This document shows, in pieces, positions 1 to 8,313 of a DNA stretch of 44,892 nucleotides. Within the stretch, counting starts at the first letter, position 1, and each line of letters opens with the position of its first letter. The stretch is from JAWLDV01 sp046537975 (GTDB lineage Bacteria; Desulfobacterota; Desulfobulbia; Desulfobulbales; SURF-16), in contig JBKHJR010000015.1 of the NCBI GenBank assembly GCA_046537975.1, forward strand, positions 1 through 44,892, read 5' to 3'. A program made the position numbers and the translations under genes. Below the pieces are notes generated by a model, which was not told the DNA's origin, made no database searches, and saw only the letters and a list, made by a program, of their open reading frames with translations.

Positions 1-15
1 CACTGAACCAGAGCC

Positions 16-444
16 TTACTGTGGCTTGGGAGCAATTTTGATTTCCACCCGCCGATTAATTCGCCTGCCTGCTTCGGTGTCATTACTGGCAACCGGCATG
101 CTCTCACCAAAGGCAGCTGTTTCTATGCGGTTCTCCTGTACGTTCCGTTGCACGATCAAATCTTTCACTGCCTGGGCGCGTCGCTGCGACAAATCCATAT
201 TATAGCTCTCGCTGCCCGTGCTGTCTGTGTGACCTTCAACACGGATAACGGTTTGCGGATACTGAAGAAGTACATTGGAAATTCTATCAATTTCGTTGTA
301 AAGATCCGGCCGGACCTTAGCTGAGTCATGATCAAAGGTGACATCACCTTTCAAACTTACTGCAAGCAGATCTCCCTCGCGGCGAACAGCAGCCGCTTCG
401 GATTCGTCTGGGTTGTGTCTCGAACCGGATTGGTTGATAGACAT
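16..444 (-). CDS. OmpA-type peptidoglycan-binding protein, N-terminally short
   Basis: The protein is essentially a single OmpA C-terminal domain, which in this family binds peptidoglycan through diaminopimelate. The diagnostic segment VEGHTDSTGSESYNMDLSQR and the closing NRRVEI motif are clear. Relatives of the YiaD/OmpA lipoprotein type normally carry a lipoprotein signal and a glycine-zipper segment before this domain. Both are absent here: the start at 444 gives about 26 residues before the domain and no signal peptide, and no Shine-Dalgarno is visible. A TTG at 489 only adds an unconvincing N-terminus. It could be a decayed gene whose 5' part was lost, or a cytoplasmic leftover. The fold call is firm; that it is functional is doubtful. 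Confidence 0.75.
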   Translation of the reverse strand: MSINQSGSRHNPDESEAAAVRREGDLLAVSLKGDVTFDHDSAKVRPDLYNEIDRISNVLLQYPQTVIRVEGHTDSTGSESYNMDLSQRRAQAVKDLIVQRNVQENRIETAAFGESMPVASNDTEAGRRINRRVEIKIAPKPQ

Positions 445-489
445 TAGTTCGACCAAACATACGTTTTGTCTTAAATAAAAAAAGTTCAA

Positions 490-808
490 TCAGATACTTA
501 GTAATGTAACTCCTTAAATTCACGGCGGTGCTTGTTATATATTAAATCGGCGAGAAATACCTGCAATAAAATAATTATTTTTAAGTAATTGGTACTGAAA
601 GTATTAAATCCTTCCATATTCCTCTCAGGGATAATTTTTTAAATTATCAATACATTGGAAAGGTCTGACAGGTCCGGGCTATTAAACAACCGCCCATTCA
701 AAATATGATTAAACTTGACATAGCAGGAATATTTACCTGTAATAATAAGAAATGAAGATGGAAAAGAGTCTGTTAAATTCTAACTGAATTGACCGTGAGG
801 TAGACGTT
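490..808. other. intergenic region between divergent genes
   Basis: This AT-rich stretch separates the minus-strand OmpA-type gene from the plus-strand gene at 809 and must hold the promoter of the latter. I see no ORF, RNA gene or strong inverted repeat. If the OmpA-type gene has lost its 5' end, the missing part should lie here, but no glycine-zipper coding is recognisable on the minus strand. Confidence 0.4.
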
Positions 809-2677
809 ATGTTTCTGCTCAAGCTTATACGAAAGTTTGGAAAACTGGTGCGCGGAGGGGTATCACCCCGGCAAATCACTCTTGGTGCCCTGCTGGGATT
901 CTTGATAGGTATGATGCCTGGATTTAACCTGAGTGTGCTCCTGGTTGCACTTCTCCTGCTGGTGCTTAATGCCCATATCGGAATTGCCCTGATGGGTCTG
1001 GCACTCGGCAAGCTGCTGATGTATCTTCTGGCCCCGGTTACCTTTCAGATAGGTTTTGCCTTAATCCATAACATCGGCCTTGAAGGGCTTTTCCGTGCCC
1101 TTGCAAACACTCCTGTCCTTGCCCTTCTGGACCTGCATGTATATTCACTCATCGGCGGCCTTCCCATTGCTATTGTGGTCGGGCTCATTTTTGCCTGGAT
1201 AATGAATCGGTTCGTGCAGTCCCTGCGGAAAGGTATCATTGAGGCCACAGAACACAGTGAAAGGATGCGAAAGCTGGCCGGCAATATGATTGTCCGTTTT
1301 TTCATGCGGATTGTATTCGGTAAGCAAAAGGAAGACATCCAGGAGTTGCTCCAAAAGCATCCGCCTCTATTCCGCAAATCAGGACTGGGGCTTGCGGCTG
1401 CTGTGCTGGTCATCGGCGTGGTTGTTGAATTTCTGCTGCTTGACACCCTCTTTGCCGTGGGACTAAAGAAAGGACTGGAAGCCGCCAACGGTGCGGAAAT
1501 CAACCTCGCCGAAGCAGACCTTTCTCTGGCAAAAGGCAGGATGGGACTTAGGGGACTTCAGATCACTGATCCGGCAAAACCCACCCACAATTCTTTCCAG
1601 GCCAAACACGTTTCCGCTGACCTCAGCCTGAAAAACCTGTTGCGTAAACGCTACGTCATTGATCTGCTGGCAGTCGAAACAGTTCAGTTTAACAACCAGC
1701 GCACCTCACCCGGCCAGGTATTTGAAAAGCCCCCTGAACCTCCTCCAGAGAAAGAAAAAAATAAAATCGATTACCTGGAAAAGGCGCAGACAATCCGCGG
1801 CTATCTGGCCAAGCTCCAGAAATACCTGGAAAAGATAAATGTACAGCAGAAAAAGGAAGAGAAACGAGAAAAGGCCCACAAATCCATCCTGCTCGACACA
1901 GCGGAAAACCGAGGTTACCTGGCACTATCAGCGAAAGATTTTTTCGCGAACCAGCCCACCTGGATTATCCGCAATGTCAAGGTAGATGGAGTGTCAGTGC
2001 CGAAGTTATCAAAACCTCAGTACATCGACGGAAGAAACGTATCAAGCCACCCTGAACTGGTATCCGGCCCCATGGCCTTTAAGATGGCTGCAGGCCCGGA
2101 TGAGCCGTCCACCGGTGCTTTGCAGTTCAACTTTCACGATCCCGGGGCATTGCACGAGTTCTCCCTGAGTCTTAATGAACTGTCCCTGGACCAAGACGGC
2201 ATCCTTAGCGAAGACGCTCCAGTGGTTATCAAGGACGGGGAAGCAGACGTTGATATCCAGGGGCGTTTTTCCAGCAAGGAAATCGACTTCCCTTTCACCG
2301 TGGGACTCAGCAGGCTTCAGGCTCAGAATCGCGAAGGCGAATCTGTACTGGGCATGGACCCGGAAACCGCCGGGGAAGTTTTTAAAAACATCGACAGTTT
2401 CAAGCTGGGCGGCAGGATCAGCGGCTCACTATCCTCGCCCCGTCTCATGATCGACACCGGGAAAACCGTTGACAGCCTCAAAAGTGCCCTGGCCAGGGCC
2501 GGAAAGCAGAGACTTATGGGAGAAGTTGACAAGCAGGTCGAAAAGACGACCGGAAAATTAAAAGAAGAAGCCGGCAAGAAAATAGAAGAACAGGTCGGTG
2601 GTATGCTGGGAGGTGAGAAGGAAAAAGAAGAAGGAAGTGAGAAAGACGCCGCTGATAAGCTCAAGGATCTGCTATAA
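809..2677 (+). CDS. DUF2062/TIGR03546-like plus TIGR03545-like membrane protein
   Basis: A 622-residue protein of unknown function. Residues 1 to about 170 are strongly hydrophobic with a Gly/Pro-rich start (VSPRQITLGALLGFLIGMMP), the pattern of the DUF2062/TIGR03546 family. A further membrane segment lies near residues 190-215. The rest is a long extracytoplasmic part with an AsmA-like repetitive beta pattern, a Lys/Glu-rich coiled segment (about 305-355) and a charged C-terminal coiled coil; this resembles TIGR03545. Those two families are usually neighbouring genes, so this may be a fusion of both. GAGG precedes the ATG. The downstream AsmA-type gene and envelope genes suggest a role in envelope or lipid traffic, which is inference. 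Confidence 0.7.
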   Translation: MFLLKLIRKFGKLVRGGVSPRQITLGALLGFLIGMMPGFNLSVLLVALLLLVLNAHIGIALMGLALGKLLMYLLAPVTFQIGFALIHNIGLEGLFRALANTPVLALLDLHVYSLIGGLPIAIVVGLIFAWIMNRFVQSLRKGIIEATEHSERMRKLAGNMIVRFFMRIVFGKQKEDIQELLQKHPPLFRKSGLGLAAAVLVIGVVVEFLLLDTLFAVGLKKGLEAANGAEINLAEADLSLAKGRMGLRGLQITDPAKPTHNSFQAKHVSADLSLKNLLRKRYVIDLLAVETVQFNNQRTSPGQVFEKPPEPPPEKEKNKIDYLEKAQTIRGYLAKLQKYLEKINVQQKKEEKREKAHKSILLDTAENRGYLALSAKDFFANQPTWIIRNVKVDGVSVPKLSKPQYIDGRNVSSHPELVSGPMAFKMAAGPDEPSTGALQFNFHDPGALHEFSLSLNELSLDQDGILSEDAPVVIKDGEADVDIQGRFSSKEIDFPFTVGLSRLQAQNREGESVLGMDPETAGEVFKNIDSFKLGGRISGSLSSPRLMIDTGKTVDSLKSALARAGKQRLMGEVDKQVEKTTGKLKEEAGKKIEEQVGGMLGGEKEKEEGSEKDAADKLKDLL

Positions 2678-2717
2678 TAAGAAAAATATCGCTGTCTCGC
2701 ATCAGCCCCGGGAAAGT

Positions 2718-2751
2718 CCGGAACGCCCCCTGTGATCAAGGGGCGTTCCGG
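2718..2751. terminator. bidirectional stem-loop between convergent genes
   Basis: A perfect 12-bp inverted repeat (CCGGAACGCCCC at 2718-2729 with its complement at 2740-2751) encloses a 10-nt loop. It lies between the ends of the convergent genes at 2677 and 2769. There is no T-run on the plus side, so it is either a weak bidirectional terminator or a transcript-end stabilising hairpin. Confidence 0.55.
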
Positions 2752-2768
2752 CAGGAATCTCTATCTAT

Positions 2769-3074
2769 CTAAGCGGCTGACGCCTTGGTCTTAGAGAATT
2801 CAAGATAGAGATCCTTTACTTTCTTCCGCAGATTGCGGATATGTTCCGAATCTTCTTCGGTTAGCCAGCGGGGTTCACTTATGGAATAGATTGATTTATG
2901 AAGTTCATCAATGAAATGTTCCGTAGCAGTGCACCATTCACCCGTACACTTGGAACTCACATTTTTTGCATCCTGAATATCCTTTTCCAGTGAATCCAAG
3001 CTCTTTTCCAGATTATTCATAAAATCCCGGTGAGCCATGAGCATGGATTTTTCCATATCCTGCTGTTTCTGCAT
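2769..3074 (-). CDS. small helical protein of unknown function
   Basis: A 101-residue cytoplasmic protein, almost wholly alpha-helical and charged, with heptad-like spacing (for example NNLEKSLDSLEKDIQD). It has two cysteines at about residues 43 and 48 (CTGEWC). A good Shine-Dalgarno (GAGGAGA) lies just ahead of the ATG at 3074. I do not recognise the family; a phasin-like or coiled-coil scaffold protein would fit the composition. It is followed upstream on the same strand by another small helical protein (3154-3462), and the two may form one short operon. Confidence 0.6.
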   Translation of the reverse strand: MQKQQDMEKSMLMAHRDFMNNLEKSLDSLEKDIQDAKNVSSKCTGEWCTATEHFIDELHKSIYSISEPRWLTEEDSEHIRNLRKKVKDLYLEFSKTKASAA

Positions 3075-3153
3075 TTTTTCTCCTCGCTGATTTTTTTAAT
3101 CAGTTTATCTGAGAATCAGGCCGCTTCTGTCAGCATTCTGCAGACCTGTTTTT

Positions 3154-3462
3154 TCAGCCACCGTATCCATAGTCGAAAAGCACGTTTTGTGCGTCATTGA
3201 ATCTGCTGCTGAGATCATTCAACTTGGCGTTGATTTCCTCGCGATGAGGGTCCCACTCAGTGGGACATTGAGTCTGAAGCTGATTAATACGTTCTTCGAG
3301 ATCGGATACCAGAATGTGGAGTTCGTTTACATGTTCATACATTCTCTGTTTCTCGCCGGTGGGCAAATTGTCCATCCCCCGGACGACATCGTAGAGTTTG
3401 GCTTTCCAGCCGGTGAGTTCCGCGTTAACATTACTGCAATAATCCTTTACTTGCATAGCCAT
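3154..3462 (-). CDS. small helical protein of unknown function
   Basis: A 102-residue predicted coiled-coil protein; no family recognised. The start at 3462 is chosen because AGGAGGT sits at ideal spacing before it, whereas the 20-residue extension to 3522 lacks such a site. Helical heptads run through HVNELHILVSDLEERINQLQ, and the C-terminus ends in an aromatic/Gly tail (FDYGYGG). It is about 80 bp ahead of the similarly sized helical protein at 2769-3074 on the same strand, so co-transcription and possibly complex formation are likely. Confidence 0.6.
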   Translation of the reverse strand: MAMQVKDYCSNVNAELTGWKAKLYDVVRGMDNLPTGEKQRMYEHVNELHILVSDLEERINQLQTQCPTEWDPHREEINAKLNDLSSRFNDAQNVLFDYGYGG

Positions 3463-3712
3463 AATGTACCTCCTCATCTGTTCATTTTTAATCCGGAATA
3501 TATAGGGCTCGGTTACATCCACAAAGTTGTGTCTATAAACTTTACAGGTAATTAGCCTTGTATCTTGTGATCCCGGCTGATTTCTTTACCTGACTGTATA
3601 ATATAGTGTAGAAAAAGATCATTCAGAGAGTCAACAGAAAATACCAGATTAAAAAATAAGAGAATTTTCTGTTGAACCTTGCCATGATGAATATTAATTG
3701 GCTCCGGAACGA

Positions 3713-3741
3713 TTGAAAAGGGGGGGCGCCCCCTTTTTCAA
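3713..3741 (-). terminator. rho-independent-type hairpin after the AsmA-type gene
   Basis: TTGAAAAGGGGGGGCG pairs with the CCCCCTTTTTCAA that follows, giving a long A/G-rich stem. A second hairpin (CTGGAGT / ACTCCAG at 3750-3767) lies between it and the stop codon of the AsmA-type gene at 3792. Together they probably end that minus-strand transcript. Confidence 0.6.
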
Positions 3742-3749
3742 CCGATAAG

Positions 3750-3767
3750 CTGGAGTTTTCACTCCAG
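3750..3767 (-). terminator. short stem-loop just after AsmA-type gene
   Basis: A perfect 7-bp stem (CTGGAGT with ACTCCAG) and a 4-nt loop. It lies 25 bases beyond the stop of the minus-strand AsmA-type gene and just before the larger hairpin at 3713-3741. It has no T-run of its own, so it is probably part of a two-hairpin transcript end. Confidence 0.4.
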
Positions 3768-3791
3768 TGACTATATATACGGGACAGGCGT

Positions 3792-6167
3792 TTAATTCCC
3801 GAAAATCCCTTTCAGCTCTCTGAGCATTTCTTTCTCCGGTTCTTCCCGGCTCTCATTTTCTTCCTCCTTGGATGACGATCCGTTGAAAACTTTATCCCGG
3901 ATTTTCTTCTGCAACTCCCGGGTGGCTTTTTCCTTTAATTGCTGCCCGGCTGCTGAGGTATCGAGACTGTAATCCGGTTCAGTAAGACTGCCTCCAACTT
4001 TCAGTGGCAGTCGGGCCCAGCCCTGATCGTCCTTGAAGAACTGGGTAACAGACCCACTTTCATCGAGCCTGTCGGCATACTCGGGTGACAAGCGGGCATC
4101 GAGCGACAGGTTCAGTGAACCGTCAAGACCGATTGTCCCTGTAGGATGCATCTTTACGTCGCTGCCGGAGAAATCGCTGTCAATCTTCACCTTGCCTTCC
4201 TCAATAACATAATTTCCTTTGACTTCACTGAACCGCAGGACACGAAGTTTTTCGAGATCCAGAAACCCGGCCAACTCTTTTACCAGGCCGGCACCAGTGA
4301 TCTTACCGTTGAGGAGACGCAGATCGCCCCGGCCGGAAAGATTTCTCTTGATCGCTTCAGTCTGCACTCCCTGCCCCTGGGCCTTAAGGTCAAAAAAGAG
4401 CTCTCCGAAAACGGTGTCCGCAGCTTTGGGGGCAAAGGCACTCACAAAGGGATTCGCCTTGACCGCCTTAACATTGACATCGGCCTGATAGTCCAGTCCT
4501 TTCCGGCCGAGATCGACACGGGCGTTTTTAGTGAAATTACCGCCGGCGACTTCCCCTGTCATGTGTTCCACGGTCAGGACATTATTCTCAAGGCGATAGG
4601 CCAGATCAAAGTTTTCCACCTCCAGCCCCTTGTAGAGTGCGGTATCAACAATAGCACTTCCCGTAGCCTTAACCGGGATCTCGAAAGGACCGATCTCGGC
4701 ATCCCCTTTTTTCTTAGTGGTCCGGGGAGATTCCTTTCCCGCACCAGCCGGCGCGGATGTTGCCTTAAGCAGAGGATCGATTTCAAAACGTTGGGATGTT
4801 ATTTTGCTGTCTATCGCAATCGGCCTGTCAAAAAGGTTGGCGGCTTTGAGATCAATATCTGCCCTGTTATCCCCCATCCTGAGATTCAAATCCCGGGACG
4901 ACAAAGAATCCCCCTTCAGATCAATTTTTCCGCTTAGTTGCGGGCGATGGCCTGTTACTCCTGCTTGAACCGAGGCCAGCTCTACTACTCCCTGCTCCAG
5001 CATTTCCCCGGGCTTCCCCGCCGGACCGGAGAGATTAAGTTCGGCGTTGACAGTACCGGCCGGATCCATAGAGGATATATCCTTAACAAGAGATTCAGGT
5101 GCTGCAGCCAGGGCCTCGGTCAGCTTAAGAGCCGGAAGGTTTACGGTCAGATCTACCAGCGGAGCAGAAGTGTAATCGCTGATTTCGCCTGCTGCATTAA
5201 TCTTTATTCCATTCAGATCGGCCGCCGCCTTGTTAAGTGTCAGGACCGCCGCTTTAAGGTCTGAGGACAGATCGTAATCAAGTGAAAACCGGGCCCCACG
5301 AACAGGGGCATCTTCCATATCATCAAGAGTCAGGTCGATCTGGCTCAGGACAATATTTCCCTGGGAAGAAACCTGATCCATTCCCCCTTCGGCCCGGAGA
5401 TCAAGATCAATCTTGGATGAACCTATACTGCCGGGGAAACTGTCCCGGAAATAGGGCTGAAAAGCGGTCAGATCAAAATCGGAAAGCGTTACTTCAGCAG
5501 ATCCTCCCGGTCCCCGGAGATTCATTTCTCCTTTAATCTTCAGGGGAGCGTCCTTCAGCCGGGCTTTAACTGAATAGGGGAAACTCTTGTCCAGGGCAAG
5601 GTTGCTGACCTTTATCCCCAGATCTTCAAGCTTATAACTGTAAGGAGACTGTCCGTTGACGGCATGATCCTGAAAAAAAAGTTCACCCTGGGAGATGTTC
5701 AGGTTAGTAACAAGCAGGTTGATCGGAGGGCCGCCGTCCGTCTTCTCCGCCGGGGGAGCAGTTTTTTCCCGCTCCTCTGCACCGAGCAGATCACTGAAAT
5801 TAAAGGTGCCGTCCCCCTTCCGCACCACCCGGATTTTCGGTCCTTCCAGGCGGACTTCATCGACCACGACTTTCATGAAAAAAAGAGGCAAAAATTGATA
5901 ACGCAGTTCTACCTCATCGACAGCCACAAAATTTTCCTCTCCTTCCTTATCCTTGACGGTAAAATCCCTGAGGACGATTCCTGAAAAAAGGCTTACCTCG
6001 ATTTCACCGGAAGAAACCTCGCGCTGCAGAGACTTTTCTGCAATGGGCAGCACCGTAGTCCTGACCCGTTCCGGGGTAATCAGAAAATTGGCCAGCAAGA
6101 CGACTACAACAAGCAGGACAATAATAACGCCGGCGGCAATGCCGCCTATTTTGATAAGTTTCTTCAT
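3792..6167 (-). CDS. AsmA family envelope protein
   Basis: A 791-residue AsmA-type protein: one N-terminal membrane anchor (residues about 7-27, Ile/Val-rich), then a long periplasmic part. The start of the periplasmic region is typical (ITPERVRTTVLPIAEKSLQR, then a segment defining the form of DEVRLEGPKIRVVR). The C-terminal third carries the AsmA-type repeat (GDLRLLNGKITGAGLVKELA) and ends in a charged tail. AsmA-family proteins form beta-groove structures, and several relatives move phospholipid between inner and outer membranes. GGGAGAG precedes the ATG at 6167. The TIGR03545-like gene at 809 has related architecture, so this end of the window is envelope-related. Confidence 0.85.
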   Translation of the reverse strand: MKKLIKIGGIAAGVIIVLLVVVVLLANFLITPERVRTTVLPIAEKSLQREVSSGEIEVSLFSGIVLRDFTVKDKEGEENFVAVDEVELRYQFLPLFFMKVVVDEVRLEGPKIRVVRKGDGTFNFSDLLGAEEREKTAPPAEKTDGGPPINLLVTNLNISQGELFFQDHAVNGQSPYSYKLEDLGIKVSNLALDKSFPYSVKARLKDAPLKIKGEMNLRGPGGSAEVTLSDFDLTAFQPYFRDSFPGSIGSSKIDLDLRAEGGMDQVSSQGNIVLSQIDLTLDDMEDAPVRGARFSLDYDLSSDLKAAVLTLNKAAADLNGIKINAAGEISDYTSAPLVDLTVNLPALKLTEALAAAPESLVKDISSMDPAGTVNAELNLSGPAGKPGEMLEQGVVELASVQAGVTGHRPQLSGKIDLKGDSLSSRDLNLRMGDNRADIDLKAANLFDRPIAIDSKITSQRFEIDPLLKATSAPAGAGKESPRTTKKKGDAEIGPFEIPVKATGSAIVDTALYKGLEVENFDLAYRLENNVLTVEHMTGEVAGGNFTKNARVDLGRKGLDYQADVNVKAVKANPFVSAFAPKAADTVFGELFFDLKAQGQGVQTEAIKRNLSGRGDLRLLNGKITGAGLVKELAGFLDLEKLRVLRFSEVKGNYVIEEGKVKIDSDFSGSDVKMHPTGTIGLDGSLNLSLDARLSPEYADRLDESGSVTQFFKDDQGWARLPLKVGGSLTEPDYSLDTSAAGQQLKEKATRELQKKIRDKVFNGSSSKEEENESREEPEKEMLRELKGIFGN

Positions 6168-6282
6168 TATCTCTCCCCTGATTTTTTAAGTTGCCAATAT
6201 GAAGAGGAAAAAAATTTTCCGGAAATTACCACTTACTGTGTACTGCCGGATGATATTATGTATTTTATACGCTTATTATAGT

Positions 6283-6609
6283 TCAGAAATCAGTTTGTTC
6301 CAAAATTTTCATCAGGATCTCGGTCGATCTATCTGCTGGCTTATTACGGATCTCCGCTTCGCCGCCCGGAAGAAAAAAGAGTTCTTCCATGGTTTCTTCC
6401 CTTACTTCCTGTCCGCCGCTCTTATTATGAGAATATATTTTTTTATCCAGTAAGTTTTTAAAATCTTTTTGAACCTGCAAGGAAATATCCTTCAGTGGCT
6501 GGATCTGAAATTTGGCATATCCAGTTTCAGGCAATATGCCAGTAACTTTTTTCCTGTAAAAACAAAATGATTGACAGAAATACCGCACAGGATAATGTAA
6601 CCCTATCAA
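6283..6609 (-). CDS. doubtful small ORF
   Basis: A 108-codon frame whose C-terminal two thirds have a protein-like charged composition (for example LQVQKDFKNLLDKKIYS and EVREETMEELFFLPGG), while the N-terminal part looks like random translation. No family, no convincing Shine-Dalgarno, and it lies in the AT-rich strip before the cassette region. It may be the remnant of a gene or not coding at all. Confidence 0.2.
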   Translation of the reverse strand: MIGLHYPVRYFCQSFCFYRKKVTGILPETGYAKFQIQPLKDISLQVQKDFKNLLDKKIYSHNKSGGQEVREETMEELFFLPGGEAEIRNKPADRSTEILMKILEQTDF

Positions 6610-6870
6610 GAAAAAAGACTGGTTAATTACTTGTTATGTTCTATAAGGCGATAAATGCGAGTATTCGAAGACGAAGAAAAGCAAATAATGCTGAATATAT
6701 CAACAGTTGCAGTGAGCAAACCGGTTACTCGTGAAGCTGAGATCACGAGAAGAGAGGTGCTGAAACTGGTCAAAAGTTAATAAGTTAAGGCCACTCCCTG
6801 CTCGTAATTTGAGATGCGGATTTGGACGGAATTTAAGTTTATTTTCCATATTATCCTTAATAATATCACA
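6610..6870. other. AT-rich intergenic sequence before the cassette strip
   Basis: There is no gene I can support here. A 41-codon plus-strand frame at 6655-6780 (ending in ITRREVLKLVKS) has only a weak ribosome site. The base composition drops relative to the flanking housekeeping DNA, marking the left part of the accessory strip. Confidence 0.4.
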
Positions 6871-6926
6871 ATAAGTGGAAAAAAGGGCATCTATTAGAGC
6901 CAATATCATGGTAACTTTCCACTTAT
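6871..6926. repeat. perfect 11-bp inverted repeat at the left edge of the cassette strip
   Basis: ATAAGTGGAAA at 6871-6881 is repeated in inverted orientation at 6916-6926, 34 bp apart. It directly adjoins another palindrome (CTTATC at 6922-6927 with GATAAG at 6934-6939) and the hairpin at 6934-6982. The cluster of nested inverted repeats is unlike the rest of the window. Confidence 0.6.
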
Positions 6927-6933
6927 CAACACT

Positions 6934-6982
6934 GATAAGCTGACCGTGAGCTCCGCTTCGCTGCGTACCCGGTCAGCTTATC
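6934..6982. repeat. 13-bp perfect hairpin abutting attC-like site
   Basis: GATAAGCTGACCG (6934-6946) is the exact inverted complement of 6970-6982. The loop contains the same kind of CTCCGC/CTGCG sequence seen inside the attC-like sites at 6976 and 8131. The right arm overlaps the outer left arm of the 6976-7118 site, and GATAAGC is complementary to that site's left core GCTTATC. It could be the start of a vanished or empty cassette. Confidence 0.6.
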
Positions 6983-7118
6983 GCCGGCTGTTGAGTTCCA
7001 CTCGAACGCCCCTGAAGGCTCCGCCTATCAAGGGCGTTCGAGCCGACTGCGCCCGCTCTATTAAAAATATGAATGTTTTCAACGAGGCGGGCTCGCGGCT
7101 CAACAGCCGGCGTTATGC
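6976..7118 (+). other. attC-like integron recombination site (site 1)
   Basis: The outer 20 bases at each end (6976-6995 and 7099-7118) form an inverted repeat with only about three mismatches, ending in GTTATGC (7112-7118), which matches an integron right core (R'). The left end GCTTATC is one base from an R'' consensus. Inside are a perfect 11-bp stem (CTCGAACGCCC at 7001-7011 with GGGCGTTCGAG) and an imperfect GC-rich stem (GCCCGCTC with GAGGCGGGC). The total of 143 bp lies at the long end for attC sites. The HNH gene starts 17 bp after the right core, as in a cassette array. Confidence 0.6.
7042..7114 (+). repeat. 73-bp direct repeat, copy 1
   Basis: Identical to 8189-8261 except for two bases. 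It forms the right half of the attC-like site and ends in GGCGTT, the position where integron recombination would cut. Confidence 0.85.
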
Positions 7119-7134
7119 TTGTAATGCCCAACAT

Positions 7135-8136
7135 ATGACAACTCATTGTTTTGCTTGCACAAAGCCACGATCTTTGACGGAAGAACATATAATTCCACAG
7201 GCAATTGGCGGGAAGTTGAAGCCAAAATTGTATTGCAAGAAGTGTAATGAAACCATTGGAGAGGTTCTTGACAATGAAATATCCAAGCAATTTGGATGGA
7301 TAGGAACTTTACTCAATATCAAACGGGAAAGAGGCGAATTACAGCCCTATGAATTAATAGACAGAAAAACTGGAACCAAGCTAAGTTGTGACGGAAAATC
7401 TCTGAAACGCAAGACACCCATAGTCAAGGTAAATTCTAAGGACGGAGTGACGCTAGATTCTGCTGATGTCACAGCTCGAACTGAAGAAGAATTAAAAAAA
7501 ATATGTGATTCAATCCAAAAACGTTACCAAATCCCCGGTGGGATGAAAACTTTTCAGGAAAGTAAACCGGGGCCAACGAACACAGAACATGTAATGGTGA
7601 TCGATAATAAATTGCTCCGGAGAGCAGTATCAAAAATCGCTTACGGCTTCGCATGCATCAAGTTGCCTCAGAAGGTCATTTTCTCTTCGAAATTTGACAA
7701 CATCAGAAATTACATAAAATCATCCAACAAATCTGATCTTGCATCCGCAAACTTCCTACATACGGGATTCATGACAGATCATGTCAGACCAATTCACAAA
7801 ATTCATATCTCGCTAAACAGGGATAAAGAGCTACTTATTGGTTTTGTATCACTATTTGGAATCTTCCGGTTCACCATTGTGCTCGCGGAGAGATTCAAAA
7901 GCAATCTTGAATGGGCAGGGCTCGATTATACTTACGACCCCGTGAGTCGAAAGCAGGTGCTAGGCAATGATAATTTCAGAGCACCTCGACTTTCAAGGGA
8001 CAACATCCTTCGCCCAAAGCAGTCTAAAACTTTAGTCCAAAATGAGTTGAATCGAGGATACAAAACTCTAGATGCCTACACAAAGGATGTTCGGTCTTTA
8101 GGTGGTGAGTTTTGTGAAGAAGAACGTGATGCATAA
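7135..8136 (+). CDS. HNH endonuclease family protein, cassette-encoded
   Basis: A 333-residue protein with an N-terminal HNH-type zinc motif: C5-x2-C8, then EEHIIP (H18) and C34-x2-CNETIG, the pattern of HNH_5-like nucleases in defence and mobile genes. The remaining about 290 residues are not recognised. The start at 7135 is chosen because the zinc motif begins four residues later; the open frame upstream (from 6946) only translates the recombination site. The gene has no convincing Shine-Dalgarno or own promoter. Its TAA stop lies inside GCATAAC (8131-8137), the left core of the second attC-like site, which is typical of integron cassettes. It is AT-richer than the flanking chromosomal genes. 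The nuclease fold is reasonably sure; an anti-phage role would be a guess. Confidence 0.75.
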   Translation: MTTHCFACTKPRSLTEEHIIPQAIGGKLKPKLYCKKCNETIGEVLDNEISKQFGWIGTLLNIKRERGELQPYELIDRKTGTKLSCDGKSLKRKTPIVKVNSKDGVTLDSADVTARTEEELKKICDSIQKRYQIPGGMKTFQESKPGPTNTEHVMVIDNKLLRRAVSKIAYGFACIKLPQKVIFSSKFDNIRNYIKSSNKSDLASANFLHTGFMTDHVRPIHKIHISLNRDKELLIGFVSLFGIFRFTIVLAERFKSNLEWAGLDYTYDPVSRKQVLGNDNFRAPRLSRDNILRPKQSKTLVQNELNRGYKTLDAYTKDVRSLGGEFCEEERDA

Positions 8137-8266
8137 CCATGAAATTCACCGGAAAATCAGGCCTGCGGCCTATTTCCCGGTGATCGCAGCCGACTGCGCC
8201 CGCTCTTTTAAAAATATGAATGTTTTCAACGAGGCGGGCTCGCGACTCAACAGCCGGCGTTTGGGC
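8131..8266 (+). other. attC-like integron recombination site (site 2)
   Basis: It begins with GCATAAC (8131-8137), the exact complement of the GTTATGC at the left end of the HNH cassette; such R''/R' matching within one cassette is a hallmark of integron cassettes. A hairpin follows (CACCGG at 8147-8152 with CCGGTG), then copy 2 of the 73-bp repeat, ending in GTTTGGGC. Unlike site 1, the outer arms beyond the core do not pair, so the site is atypical or damaged. Confidence 0.5.
8189..8261 (+). repeat. 73-bp direct repeat, copy 2
   Basis: Differs from 7042-7114 by two substitutions. The two copies bracket the HNH gene at a distance of about 1.15 kb. Confidence 0.85.
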
Positions 8267-8313
8267 TGTCGATTATCAATAAATCTATCGCCTCAAAAAT
8301 AAAGGAAAAAACA

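Noticed and set aside
4146..4937. 263-codon plus-strand frame inside the AsmA-type gene
   Set aside because: Antisense shadow of a well-supported gene; no ribosome site or family.
6655..6780. 41-codon plus-strand frame ending in ITRREVLKLVKS
   Set aside because: Weak ribosome site, no family, in AT-rich intergenic DNA; the double Arg suggests a Tat start but nothing follows it.
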